Origin: Ornithomonoglobus_A sp045649025
GTDB lineage: Bacteria > Bacillota > Clostridia > UBA1381
Length of the DNA stretch: 64,000 nucleotides
NCBI GenBank assembly: GCA_045649025.1
Contig: JAZRPB010000025.1
Coordinates: forward strand, 1 to 64,000
Direction of reading: 5' to 3'
Every line of letters starts with the position of its first letter. Positions within the stretch are counted from its first letter, which is position 1. Shown here in pieces: positions 1 through 7,436 of the stretch. A program made the translations under genes and the position numbers. Below the pieces are notes generated by a model that had not been told where the DNA came from, ran no database searches, and saw only the letters and a list, made by a program, of their open reading frames with translations.

Positions 1-57
1 ATGCCTCGTGTAAAGTTAGGACTGAAAATTGACGATATATTATTTAATTATACTTAA
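1..57 (+). other. possible 3' end of a plus-strand gene cut by the window edge
   Basis: Frame 1 is open from the first base to a TAA at 55-57, giving 18 codons that overlap the stop of the convergent aldo/keto reductase by a few bases. It could be the tail of a gene entering from the left or chance; the piece is too short to recognise any family. Confidence 0.25.
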
Positions 58-1043
58 AATACAATTGCGTCAATTTCGTCAAGTTCTTCTTTTGTAAAAT
101 CTAGATTTTCAGCCATTTTAACATTTTCTGTTATTTGCTCGTGTTTTGATGCACCAATTAACACGCTGGTAATACCTTCACGACTATACACCCAAGAAAG
201 TGCCATCTGTGCAAGAGTTTGTCCCCTCTCTTGTGCAATCTTGTTTAATTTCTTAATTTTTTCCAATATTTCGTCAGACAATGAATTTTCATTCAAAAAT
301 CTACCATCTGTTTTTATCCGACTACCTTTGGGGATTCCGTTTAAGTAACGTCCCGTAAGAAGCCCCTGTGCAAGAGGGCTGAAAATAATCAACCCTTTTT
401 TGTTTGAAATTGAACTCTTAAGTAATCCGTTTTCCTCAATAGTTCTGTCGAAAATAGAGTATCTGTTTTGGTTAATTATAAACGGACAATGCAGTTCATC
501 TAATATACTTGCTGCTTTTTCCATAGTTTCGCCATCATAATTTGATAAGCCGACATAAAGTGCCTTTCCGCTTTTTACAATACTATCAAGTGCCCACATT
601 GTTTCATAAAGCGGTGTATCAGGGTCCATTCTGTGATGATAGAAAATATCAACATAATCAATATTCATTCTTCTAAGACTTTGGTCAAGACTTGCTGTTA
701 AATATTTTTTACTGCCATAATCACCATACGGGCCGGGCCACATATAATAACCTGCTTTTGTACTGATTACAATTTCGTCGCGGTAATTTTTAAAATTGTC
801 TCGAAGTATCTTTCCAAAATTCATTTCTGCACTACCGGGCTCGGGTCCATAATTATTAGCAAGATCGAAATGGGTTATTCCATTGTCAAAGGCAGTAAAA
901 CACATTTCACACATATTTTTGTAGTCGGCATTATCTCCAAAATTGTGCCATAATCCAAGCGATACCGCTGGGAGTTTCAGCCCACTTTCACCACATTTTC
1001 TGTACTCCATGGATTCATATCGTTTTGAATTTGCAACATACAT
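54..1043 (-). CDS. aldo/keto reductase (YghZ/Gpr-like)
   Basis: Predicted 329-residue cytoplasmic NADPH-dependent oxidoreductase of the aldo/keto reductase superfamily, closest in feel to the L-glyceraldehyde-3-phosphate/methylglyoxal reductases (YghZ type). Visible family features: N-terminal strand with CGESGLKLPAVSLG, the catalytic Asp-Tyr segment FDLANNYGP, the Lys strand around ISTKAGYYMWPGP, the active-site His in DIFYHHRMDPD, and the C-terminal NADP-binding stretch SVLIGASKHEQITEN. The start at 1043 is chosen because AAAGGAG lies 10 bases upstream; a longer in-frame ATG at 1109 has no such site. It stands alone, convergent with whatever lies left. The true substrate cannot be told from sequence. 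Confidence 0.88.
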   Translation of the reverse strand: MYVANSKRYESMEYRKCGESGLKLPAVSLGLWHNFGDNADYKNMCEMCFTAFDNGITHFDLANNYGPEPGSAEMNFGKILRDNFKNYRDEIVISTKAGYYMWPGPYGDYGSKKYLTASLDQSLRRMNIDYVDIFYHHRMDPDTPLYETMWALDSIVKSGKALYVGLSNYDGETMEKAASILDELHCPFIINQNRYSIFDRTIEENGLLKSSISNKKGLIIFSPLAQGLLTGRYLNGIPKGSRIKTDGRFLNENSLSDEILEKIKKLNKIAQERGQTLAQMALSWVYSREGITSVLIGASKHEQITENVKMAENLDFTKEELDEIDAIVF

Positions 1044-1195
1044 TATATTATTTCTCCTTTCGACACTATTAACATCTTTTGCGTTAAAATCATCGAACAA
1101 TTTAAACACTCAAATATTATTATATTCTACCACAAACAAAAATACTTACATATATGTCGATTATACCACATTAAAACAAAAATGACAACCTGTTT

Positions 1196-1364
1196 CTATA
1201 AAATATTTATTATTGTACTGGAAGAGCCGAATAATATAGATGCAGATTGTGCCGAAGGCACTCTCTCGTAAAAAGGTGGTAACGATAGCGAGTCGTTAGA
1301 GAGGGCGTTTACAACCGAACAGATAAGCCGAGTGTGACTTTTTGCGAAAAAGGAGGAACAGTGA
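1196..1364. other. intergenic remnant, nothing recognised
   Basis: This stretch between the aldo/keto reductase and the tRNA-Gly-like sequence is less AT-rich than its surroundings and has no ribosome binding site or recognisable protein. A minus-strand open frame runs through it and through the tRNA, so it is not a believable gene. It may be decayed sequence downstream of the tRNA. Confidence 0.3.
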
Positions 1365-1435
1365 AGCGGGTGATGGGAATCGAATCCACCCATCCAGCTT
1401 GGAAGGCTGGTGTTATACCAATGAACTACACCCGG
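1365..1435 (-). tRNA. tRNA-Gly (anticodon TCC), degenerate copy
   Basis: Read on the minus strand it folds as a cloverleaf of 71 bases. The D arm has the GG of the D loop, the anticodon stem is CCAGC/GCTGG with loop CTTCCAA (anticodon TCC, glycine), and the T loop is TTCGATT. Three positions are abnormal: the acceptor end pair 1:72 is C:C, the normally invariant 53:61 pair at the T-loop base is A:C, and the three bases after the discriminator T read TCA. No clear promoter is visible upstream. It could be a decaying pseudogene or a specialised glycine tRNA; I lean to a decaying copy. Confidence 0.6.
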
Positions 1436-1534
1436 AGACAAGGGGACGGTTATATTGCCTTTCTTGTCTTTCCCGTTCGTTGCTTAAAAGGAAAGAGTGT
1501 TATGAATTCCCCTGACAATAATTAGTTAATACTA

Positions 1535-1563
1535 TTGCAAAAAACTGAATTTTATGTTAGAAT
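1535..1563 (+). promoter_or_regulatory. sigma-A promoter for the SGNH hydrolase gene
   Basis: TTGCAA and TAGAAT hexamers are separated by 17 bases, about 50 bases before the start codon of the secreted SGNH hydrolase. Confidence 0.55.
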
Positions 1564-1612
1564 ACAAGTGCTTATAAATTAAAGCAGAAAAAAAGGAAAA
1601 GGAGAAAAGTTT

Positions 1613-2512
1613 ATGAAAACAAACAAAAACATACTTATAGCTATCATTGTAGCTGCGGCAATGGTTGTTGCAATACCTGTTCTGGCAAGCGAGATTTACG
1701 AAGCAACAGCTAACAGATTCAAGGTAAAGGTTGATAACCAAGAGGTTGATATTGAAGGTTATAATATCGGCGGCTATACATACTTCAAGCTCCGTGATAT
1801 AGGCAAAAAGGTCGGCTTTGAAGTTGATTTCAAGGATAATAATATCCTGATTAATACCGAGTCCGGCGAGGTAAAAGAGGTTAAGAAATATAAAACCTTC
1901 TCAATTTTAGGTGATTCATATTCAACATATAAGGAGTTTGTTATGCCTGCTACAAACGCAGTGTGGTATCCGAGTAATGACAACACTCCCAACGATGTTA
2001 AGGATGTTAATGATACCTGGATGAAATTGTTTGAACAGGAGTACGGTGCCGAGCTTATAATGAATAACTCCTACTCTGGTTCACCTATCTGCTACGATGG
2101 TTACGGTAGCGGTGAAACTGATTCAGTTGCATTTAGTTATGTAAAGCGTGTTGAGAATATCGAGCCTGCAGAACTTATAATTGTTGAAGGTGCAACAAAC
2201 GACTGTTGGGCAGGAGCAAAAATCGGTGAATATAAGTATAGCAACTGGACAGAAGAAGATTTAACTACATTCCGTCCCGCTCTGGCATATGTATTTGACT
2301 ATATGAAGAAAAATTATCTCAATTCTGACGTTGTGTTTATGCTTAACAACGGACTTACACCTGAAATTATAGAATCAGTGGAAATAATCTGTGAGTATTA
2401 CGATATTCCGTTGTTGAAGCTTGATGATATATCCAAGCGTAGCGACCATCCTAATAAGCAAGGAATGACAGAAATAAAGACCCAGCTTATAAATTTCCTG
2501 AACAATAAATAA
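1613..2512 (+). CDS. secreted SGNH/GDSL-type hydrolase with N-terminal stalk-like domain
   Basis: Predicted 299-residue exported esterase/lipase-fold enzyme. Residues 1-25 form a signal peptide (basic start, hydrophobic IAIIVAAAMVVAIPVLA, cleavage near LAS-E). Residues 30-85 resemble the copper-amine-oxidase-like N domain often found as a surface module in Clostridia (KLRDIGKKVGFEVDF). The catalytic part follows: block I ILGDSYSTY with nucleophile Ser, a Gly/Asn block around NNSYSGS, block III EGATND, and block V SDHPNKQG with the Asp-His pair. A good site (AAGGAGAAAAG) precedes the ATG. Monocistronic, with its own promoter. The substrate (acyl or acetyl groups on glycans or peptidoglycan) is not determinable here. 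Confidence 0.78.
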   Translation: MKTNKNILIAIIVAAAMVVAIPVLASEIYEATANRFKVKVDNQEVDIEGYNIGGYTYFKLRDIGKKVGFEVDFKDNNILINTESGEVKEVKKYKTFSILGDSYSTYKEFVMPATNAVWYPSNDNTPNDVKDVNDTWMKLFEQEYGAELIMNNSYSGSPICYDGYGSGETDSVAFSYVKRVENIEPAELIIVEGATNDCWAGAKIGEYKYSNWTEEDLTTFRPALAYVFDYMKKNYLNSDVVFMLNNGLTPEIIESVEIICEYYDIPLLKLDDISKRSDHPNKQGMTEIKTQLINFLNNK

Positions 2513-2588
2513 AACAACTAAAAAACAACAATGGAACTTTTCTTTTTCGAGAAAGTCCCATAATACAGCGTTTTTAGGCATAGAAAAA

Positions 2589-2627
2589 GAACCGTAATTT
2601 TGATACAAAGTTACGGTTCTTCTTTAG
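2589..2627. terminator. bidirectional hairpin terminator
   Basis: Perfect 9-bp arms GAACCGTAA (2589-2597) and TTACGGTTC (2611-2619) are flanked by A-rich sequence on the left and TTCTTT on the right, so the hairpin can end transcripts on either strand. The right arm also contains the stop codon of the minus-strand Cys-rich ORF. Confidence 0.6.
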
Positions 2628-2814
2628 CTCCCCAAGTTGTGATGCGAACCATTCGGTTTGGCACCTTAGTCGCTCTGTGCTTTTTGCACAGCTCTCCTGT
2701 GCCGGCACGAAAGTCTGCTCCTTTCATCTGCCGCAGGCAGCAGTCGCATACTTTCCCCTTGCGGCAACAGCTTGCCTTCGCCAATGCGTTAACCGCTGTG
2801 GGCGTATGGTTCAA
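2611..2814 (-). CDS. putative Cys-rich small protein in a GC-rich cassette
   Basis: A 67-residue minus-strand open frame with a TTG start; I do not recognise a characterised family. It carries six cysteines, five of them packed at residues 16-26 (CC-x5-C-x-CC) and one at 43, and is rich in Lys/Arg. The DNA is clearly more GC-rich than everything around it and is bracketed by two hairpins at 2589-2619 and 2837-2864. That composition and bracketing look like an inserted repeat cassette rather than an ordinary gene, and no convincing ribosome binding site precedes the start. It could be a zinc-binding peptide or simply an open frame in a repeat. Confidence 0.3.
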   Translation of the reverse strand: MNHTPTAVNALAKASCCRKGKVCDCCLRQMKGADFRAGTGELCKKHRATKVPNRMVRITTWGAKEEP

Positions 2815-2836
2815 GGCTCAATATAAAAAGCAAAAC

Positions 2837-2869
2837 AAAAAGGACATCGTTTGATGTCCTTTTTGTTTT
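2837..2869. terminator. strong bidirectional hairpin terminator
   Basis: A perfect 12-bp stem, AAAAAGGACATC with GATGTCCTTTTT around a GTTT loop. The A and T tails let it act on either strand. It marks the right edge of the GC-rich cassette. Confidence 0.7.
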
Positions 2870-2945
2870 GGCTTTTGCGTTCATAATAGATTTAGTTTGC
2901 TTTTAGTTCATACACAAAATTTTCAAATTATATAATTAAACATAC

Positions 2946-2974
2946 TTGCTATATCTTCAAACATATGGTATAAT
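2946..2974 (+). promoter_or_regulatory. sigma-A promoter for the LysR regulator
   Basis: TTGCTA and TATAAT are spaced by 17 bases, 45 bases before the start codon of the LysR-type regulator. Confidence 0.6.
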
Positions 2975-3018
2975 ATTTGTAGTATATATTAAATAACAAC
3001 AGAAAAAGGAATTATAAT

Positions 3019-3873
3019 ATGGAATTATTGCAATTAAAATATTTTAGTCATGCTGCTAAAACCGAAAACTTTTCACGTACCGCACAGCGTTTTATGGTTC
3101 CCACTTCTGGTATTTCAACCAGTATAAAAAAACTTGAAAAGGAACTTGGCGTGCGACTATTTGACAGAACTGCCAACAAAATAAGCCTTAATGAATACGG
3201 AAAAATCTTATTAAATGCTATTGATAAATCCGAAGAATTGTTTAATAAAGCAAAAACTGAAATTTATGATTTATTACAAACTCCATTTGGTGAATTGAAA
3301 CTGCTTATCCTTACAAATAGACAAAAAGTTACTAATGCAGTATCGAAATTTATAACTAAATATCCCAAAATTTCTATTAATATTAAGCACCAAGAAATAA
3401 TTTCTCCGTCATATATTAATAAATATGATATCATAGTTACAGACCTAAATATAGAAACCGACAATTTTTATAAAGATTTTTGGTTACGCGAAGAGCTTTT
3501 ACTTGCAACACACCAAAACAATCGACTGGCCAGAAAAAGTAATGTATTATCCAGCGAGCTAAATCATGAAAAGTTTATTTGTATGCCTAAAGGCAGCAGT
3601 TTGAGACGATGTACAGATATCTACTTTGAACAAAACAAGTTAAATCCAGATATTATCATTGAATGCGATGATCCTCAATACATACAAAATTATGTAAAAC
3701 TAGGGCTTGGAGTTACATTATTTCCAGAAAATTCATGGAAAAACCAAATTAGCAGCGAGATTTCTTTATTAAAAATTCATGATGGTTTATATAGAGATTC
3801 CTATATTTATATTAATAAATCAAGTTCAAACACTATACAGCTTTTTTTGCAGATGCTAAAAGAATATAGATAA
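3019..3873 (+). CDS. LysR-family transcriptional regulator
   Basis: A 284-residue DNA-binding regulator. The N-terminal winged helix-turn-helix is clear (residues 1-60: LLQLKYFSHAAKTENFSRTA, then SISTSIKKLEKELGVRLFDR-like text), followed by the long linker helix and a periplasmic-binding-protein-like effector domain. Length is typical of the family. A weak ribosome site (AAAGGAA) precedes the ATG. It runs convergently toward the MadLM carrier genes, separated by a shared terminator, so it is not transcribed with them, but it is the nearest candidate regulator. Its inducer is unknown. Confidence 0.88.
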   Translation: MELLQLKYFSHAAKTENFSRTAQRFMVPTSGISTSIKKLEKELGVRLFDRTANKISLNEYGKILLNAIDKSEELFNKAKTEIYDLLQTPFGELKLLILTNRQKVTNAVSKFITKYPKISINIKHQEIISPSYINKYDIIVTDLNIETDNFYKDFWLREELLLATHQNNRLARKSNVLSSELNHEKFICMPKGSSLRRCTDIYFEQNKLNPDIIIECDDPQYIQNYVKLGLGVTLFPENSWKNQISSEISLLKIHDGLYRDSYIYINKSSSNTIQLFLQMLKEYR

Positions 3874-3930
3874 AAAACGATTTCTACTGTGACTAATAGC
3901 TCTATATAGTTTACTCGTAATGGTTTATTG

Positions 3931-3976
3931 TAAACAAAAAAAGTGACTATTTTTTAAATAGTCACTTTTTTGTTTA
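3931..3976. terminator. bidirectional terminator between lysR and madM
   Basis: Near-perfect arms at 3931-3950 and 3958-3976 (core AAGTGACTAT / ATAGTCACTT) with A-rich left and T-rich right flanks. It sits between the two convergent genes; the right arm includes the madM stop codon. Confidence 0.75.
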
Positions 3977-4744
3977 CGGTAAGAATATTTTTACCAGAAA
4001 ATATAATACTGACGGGCAAAGAAGACAACCCATTCCCGTATAGAAGGTGGCTGTCATCGCACCGTAGGGTACAAGTTTGGGGTCTGTTGCTGCAAGACCT
4101 GCCGTGGTTCCACTAGTTGTTCCCATCAAACCGCCGAACACCATTGCGGCACGAGGCGTGTTAAGTCCAATTTTCTTTGCTAATAGTGGCGTAATAAGCA
4201 TTACTGATATAGACTTAAATACGCCTACTGCTATTGAAATTGCAATAACTGCGGAATCTGCACCTATTGCTGCACCTGTAACGGGGCCTACCACAAAAGT
4301 AGTTGCACCAGCTGCGATGGTGGAAACGCTAACAGCGTCACGATAGCCAAACGCAAGAGCAACCAAAACGCCAATGAAGAATGTTACTACTATTCCCGTA
4401 AGAAGAGCAATAACTCCTACAAGACCACACTTTTTAATTTCAGATAACTTTGCACCAAATGAAGTCGCAACAATTGTAAAATCACGAAGTGTGGATGCAC
4501 CAAGAACTCCTATACCGGTAAAAAGTGTAACATCTGCCAATCCCTTTGAGCCTCCTGTCACTTTTCCACCAATATAAGCGAAAACAAGTCCAAGGAATAT
4601 TGCAATTGCAGATGAGTGAACTCTGCCACCAGTAAGCTTTGAAACTGCATTGGCAAACATAGCAATGATGCCAACAAGTAAAAATGACATAACAAACGCA
4701 TTGTCTACAAAAGAACTTACAATGATATCTCCTATTGCTTTCAT
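3974..4744 (-). CDS. madM: malonate transporter subunit MadM-like
   Basis: A 256-residue very hydrophobic integral membrane protein with about eight predicted transmembrane segments, Gly/Ala-rich helices and a GTTSGTTAGLAATDPKLVP loop. Size and partner match MadM of the two-subunit MadL/MadM sodium:malonate symporter first described in Malonomonas rubra. Its ATG overlaps the madL stop (ATGA at 4741-4744), so translation is coupled. No malonate decarboxylase genes lie nearby, so the imported substrate (malonate or another small dicarboxylate) is inferred only from family. Confidence 0.75.
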   Translation of the reverse strand: MKAIGDIIVSSFVDNAFVMSFLLVGIIAMFANAVSKLTGGRVHSSAIAIFLGLVFAYIGGKVTGGSKGLADVTLFTGIGVLGASTLRDFTIVATSFGAKLSEIKKCGLVGVIALLTGIVVTFFIGVLVALAFGYRDAVSVSTIAAGATTFVVGPVTGAAIGADSAVIAISIAVGVFKSISVMLITPLLAKKIGLNTPRAAMVFGGLMGTTSGTTAGLAATDPKLVPYGAMTATFYTGMGCLLCPSVLYFLVKIFLP

Positions 4745-5130
4745 CTCTCTACCTCCTTCTGTGCTTCATCTTCATTGTTCTTGGGTGAAAACATATTAAA
4801 AACAGGAATAAGAAGAAGCATAAATATTACAACACCAACACCTAATGTGAGTGCAAGAACACCACCATCAAGGGCACTAACAACATTCTGCGATGCTGAC
4901 ATAGCTATAATAACGGGGATAAACATTTCTTTCCAGAATATAATGCCTTTTGTATATGCTTCTGGCAAAATTTTATTTACTGTCTTGGAGTTGGTTAAAA
5001 TCAAGAGCAAAATCATTGCAAATCCAACACCACCAATATCGGAACCAAGACCTGTCCAAATGCCTAACAAATTTCCAATAAATGAGCCCGCAAACATACA
5101 GCCAGCAAGTAGAGCTACACCATAAATCAT
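4741..5130 (-). CDS. madL: malonate transporter subunit MadL-like
   Basis: A 129-residue small membrane subunit with about four hydrophobic helices and a charged C-terminal tail. The start GVALLAGCMFAGSFIGNLLG and the length match MadL, the partner of MadM. It is the first gene of a two-gene minus-strand operon and is preceded by GAGGAAGTTTTTT. It is expected to assemble with MadM in the cytoplasmic membrane for cation-coupled uptake. Confidence 0.75.
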   Translation of the reverse strand: MIYGVALLAGCMFAGSFIGNLLGIWTGLGSDIGGVGFAMILLLILTNSKTVNKILPEAYTKGIIFWKEMFIPVIIAMSASQNVVSALDGGVLALTLGVGVVIFMLLLIPVFNMFSPKNNEDEAQKEVER

Positions 5131-5214
5131 AAAAAACTTCCTCCTCTATTTTACGTATATTGTTATTATAAAACGAACTTAGCGTATTGTAAATAACAAA
5201 GTAAAGTATACTAG

Positions 5215-5234
5215 CTATATATTTTAATATATAG
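5215..5234. promoter_or_regulatory. AT-rich palindrome upstream of madL
   Basis: Near-perfect inverted repeat with arms CTATATATT and AATATATAG, about 85 bases upstream of the madL start in the 267-bp gap before pyk. It is a candidate operator, possibly for the LysR protein, but AT-rich palindromes arise easily by chance here. Nothing else is recognised in this gap. Confidence 0.25.
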
Positions 5235-5396
5235 TGTTTTTAGGTAGGCATAAGTACCATATGTGTGACTCTGTCAAATAAAGGTTTTATTTCAACAAAA
5301 TTCGCACATTGCATTCATTCCAAGGTGGAATAAAGATAACCCACCAACTAGTGTTAAAACATCAAAAATTGTTATTTTCACAATCCCTTATAATCA

Positions 5397-6812
5397 TTAT
5401 TTTATAACTTCAACCTTTATAGTATTTGTGTTACCAACTGTCCCGTTAATCAATCCACCCGTCATTACGATATTGTCACCGGGCTTTAACGAAAACAACC
5501 TTTTCGCCTGTTGCTCCGCCTGATAAAAAACAATGTCGAGAGAAGGGTACTGTTCACACAAAACAGGAGTAACACCCCAACTCATATTTAGCTGTCGCCA
5601 AGCTCTTATATTGGTTGTTGTTCCTATAATATCCGTAGGACATCTAAATCTGCTTACCATTCTTGCAGTTTTTCCAGTAATGGAATTTACCACAATACAT
5701 TTCGCATCCACATCTATTGCCATAGAGCAAACCGAGTGCGAAATTGCATCTATGTTATTTTTTATCTTATATTCGGTAGATCTAAACCATTCTTTATAAT
5801 CAATATGTTTTTCGGTAAATTCGGCAATTTCAGCCATATTCTTTACAGCCTCGGCAGGATATTTACCTGCTGCTGTTTCTCCTGAAAGCATAATTGCCGA
5901 GGAACCATCATACACAGCATTTGCCACATCAGAAATTTCTGCTCTTGTCGGTCTTGAATTATATATCATTGATTCAAGCATTTCTGTTGCAGTAATAACT
6001 CTTTTTCCAAGCAAACGGCATTTCTTTATAAGATACTTTTGAATTGACGGAACTTCAACAAATGGTATTTCTACTCCTAAATCACCACGGGCAACCATTA
6101 TTCCATCGGTAAGCTCACATATCTCATCAATGTTATCTACACCCGCACGATTTTCAATTTTAGCAATAATATCTATTTCTTTGCCGCCATTTTCGTCCAA
6201 AAAGTTTCTTACTGCTTCTACATCACTTTTGGATGAAACAAAGGATGCAGCAACAAAATCTATTCCGTTTTTTATTCCAAACAACAAATCTTCTTTATCC
6301 TGGTCGCTTAAATAATCGTGCGTCAAAACTTTATTTGGAAAGTTCATACTTTTTCTGTCGGATATTTCACCACCTGCAATAACTGTGCAATGTATATCAT
6401 TTCTGCTGATTTTATCTACTTTAAATTTTACAAGTCCGTTATTTACCATAATAACATCGCCTACATTCAATTCTTCTGTCAGATGTTCATAATTGACGGA
6501 CACTTTTGTTTGATTGCCTACAACATCCTCAGTTGTAAATATAAATTTATCACCTTCAGAAAGAAAAATTTTCTTATTTTCGAAGGTCTTAATTCTGTAT
6601 TCAGGACCTTTTGTGTCAAGCATAATGGGAACGGGTAATTTCAATCTTACACGAACCTCTTTAATTAAATCAATCTTTGTTTGATGTTCTTCGTGTGTTC
6701 CATGTGAAAAGTTAAGCCTTGCCACATTCATACCATTTAAGCACATTTTTTCAATAATTTCAGGGTTTTCACACGCAGGACCAATGGTGCAAATTATTTT
6801 TGTTTTACGCAT
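5397..6812 (-). CDS. pyk: pyruvate kinase
   Basis: A 471-residue glycolytic enzyme converting phosphoenolpyruvate and ADP to pyruvate and ATP. Signatures: TKIICTIGPACENPE at the start, NVARLNFSHGTHEEH, DTKGPEYR, the active-site signature IIAKIENRAGVDNIDEI, metal/substrate residues in MVARGDLGVEIP, and MLSGETAAGKYPAEAV. It has the usual C-terminal alpha/beta domain but not the extra PEP-utilising domain of Bacillus enzymes. The start at 6812 (MRKTKII) is preferred because the upstream in-frame ATG (6824) is part of the AGGAGA ribosome site. Monocistronic, with its own promoter and a hairpin in the 5' leader. Confidence 0.97.
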   Translation of the reverse strand: MRKTKIICTIGPACENPEIIEKMCLNGMNVARLNFSHGTHEEHQTKIDLIKEVRVRLKLPVPIMLDTKGPEYRIKTFENKKIFLSEGDKFIFTTEDVVGNQTKVSVNYEHLTEELNVGDVIMVNNGLVKFKVDKISRNDIHCTVIAGGEISDRKSMNFPNKVLTHDYLSDQDKEDLLFGIKNGIDFVAASFVSSKSDVEAVRNFLDENGGKEIDIIAKIENRAGVDNIDEICELTDGIMVARGDLGVEIPFVEVPSIQKYLIKKCRLLGKRVITATEMLESMIYNSRPTRAEISDVANAVYDGSSAIMLSGETAAGKYPAEAVKNMAEIAEFTEKHIDYKEWFRSTEYKIKNNIDAISHSVCSMAIDVDAKCIVVNSITGKTARMVSRFRCPTDIIGTTTNIRAWRQLNMSWGVTPVLCEQYPSLDIVFYQAEQQAKRLFSLKPGDNIVMTGGLINGTVGNTNTIKVEVIK

Positions 6813-6891
6813 ATTTCTCCTCATTTCTGCCTAAAATTCATACTATCTCAATACCATTTAATTATACAGTATTTTCGTGTATTATTAAAGC

Positions 6892-6917
6892 AGACAGAGA
6901 CATATCATTCTCTGTCT
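6892..6917. promoter_or_regulatory. hairpin in the pyk 5' leader
   Basis: A perfect 9-bp inverted repeat (AGACAGAGA / TCTCTGTCT, 8-base loop) starts about 14 bases downstream of the pyk -10 box, so it would be near the 5' end of the pyk mRNA. It could be a stabilising 5' hairpin or an operator for a repressor. Confidence 0.35.
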
Positions 6918-6930
6918 TATTTCTATAAAT

Positions 6931-6959
6931 ATTATAACATACAGCACCTTATAAGTCAA
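6931..6959 (-). promoter_or_regulatory. sigma-A promoter for pyk
   Basis: On the minus strand TTGACT and TATAAT are separated by exactly 17 bases, about 120 bases upstream of the pyk start. Confidence 0.7.
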
Positions 6960-7156
6960 TTATTTTTTTAATCATATTGGATTTTTGTGGTTTGTTATGA
7001 AAAAAATTATACGAAGGCTTTTTCTAAAGTGCTCTCCTTATTTATGACCTATCGATTTTAGATATACAAAAAGAGATACAATGTATCACTGTTTGTTTAA
7101 ATAAGTTATTTTATGAAATTATATAGTTTGAATTATAATTTTTTTGCTGTATTTTA

Positions 7157-7185
7157 TTGACATTTATAAACAAATTATGTATAAT
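7157..7185 (+). promoter_or_regulatory. sigma-A promoter for the TPP riboswitch-thiD unit
   Basis: A consensus TTGACA-17-TATAAT lies just upstream of the riboswitch; the predicted start is near 7192. Confidence 0.85.
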
Positions 7186-7201
7186 ACTAACATAATTTAA
7201 A

Positions 7202-7290
7202 AATACAAGGGAGCTTGTTTTGCAGGCTGAGAGGGAGTAATCAAACTTCGACCTTTAAACCTGATGCGGATAATGCCGCCGTAGGAAGTC
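7202..7290 (+). ncRNA. TPP riboswitch (THI element)
   Basis: The conserved thiamine pyrophosphate aptamer segments are present in order: GCAGGCTGAGAGGGAG (pyrimidine-sensing arm with CUGAGA), then AAACCTGATGCGGATAATGCC (pyrophosphate arm) and CGTAGGAA closing toward P1. It lies between a consensus promoter and an intrinsic terminator, upstream of thiD. This is the expected arrangement for TPP-induced transcription termination. Confidence 0.95.
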
Positions 7291-7303
7291 AAATTGATTT
7301 TTG

Positions 7304-7334
7304 GGGGGGCACAAGAAAGTGCCTCTGTTTTTTT
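7304..7334 (+). terminator. riboswitch expression-platform terminator
   Basis: A G/C-rich hairpin (GGGGCAC, AAGAAA loop, GTGCCTC) is followed by a run of seven T. It lies directly 3' of the TPP aptamer and about 100 bases before thiD, so TPP binding should favour termination here. Confidence 0.85.
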
Positions 7335-7436
7335 ACATAAAAATAATTAGACTTCTATATGGTTATTAACTGCAGATTGAGGGTATCACCTTATGTGCCC
7401 TAATTAAATATGAGGAAGTAAAAGGAGACTTACAGG

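Noticed and set aside
1196..1441. Minus-strand 81-codon open frame through the tRNA-Gly
   Set aside because: It overlaps the cloverleaf, lacks a ribosome binding site and has no protein-like pattern; it reads as tRNA sequence plus remnant.
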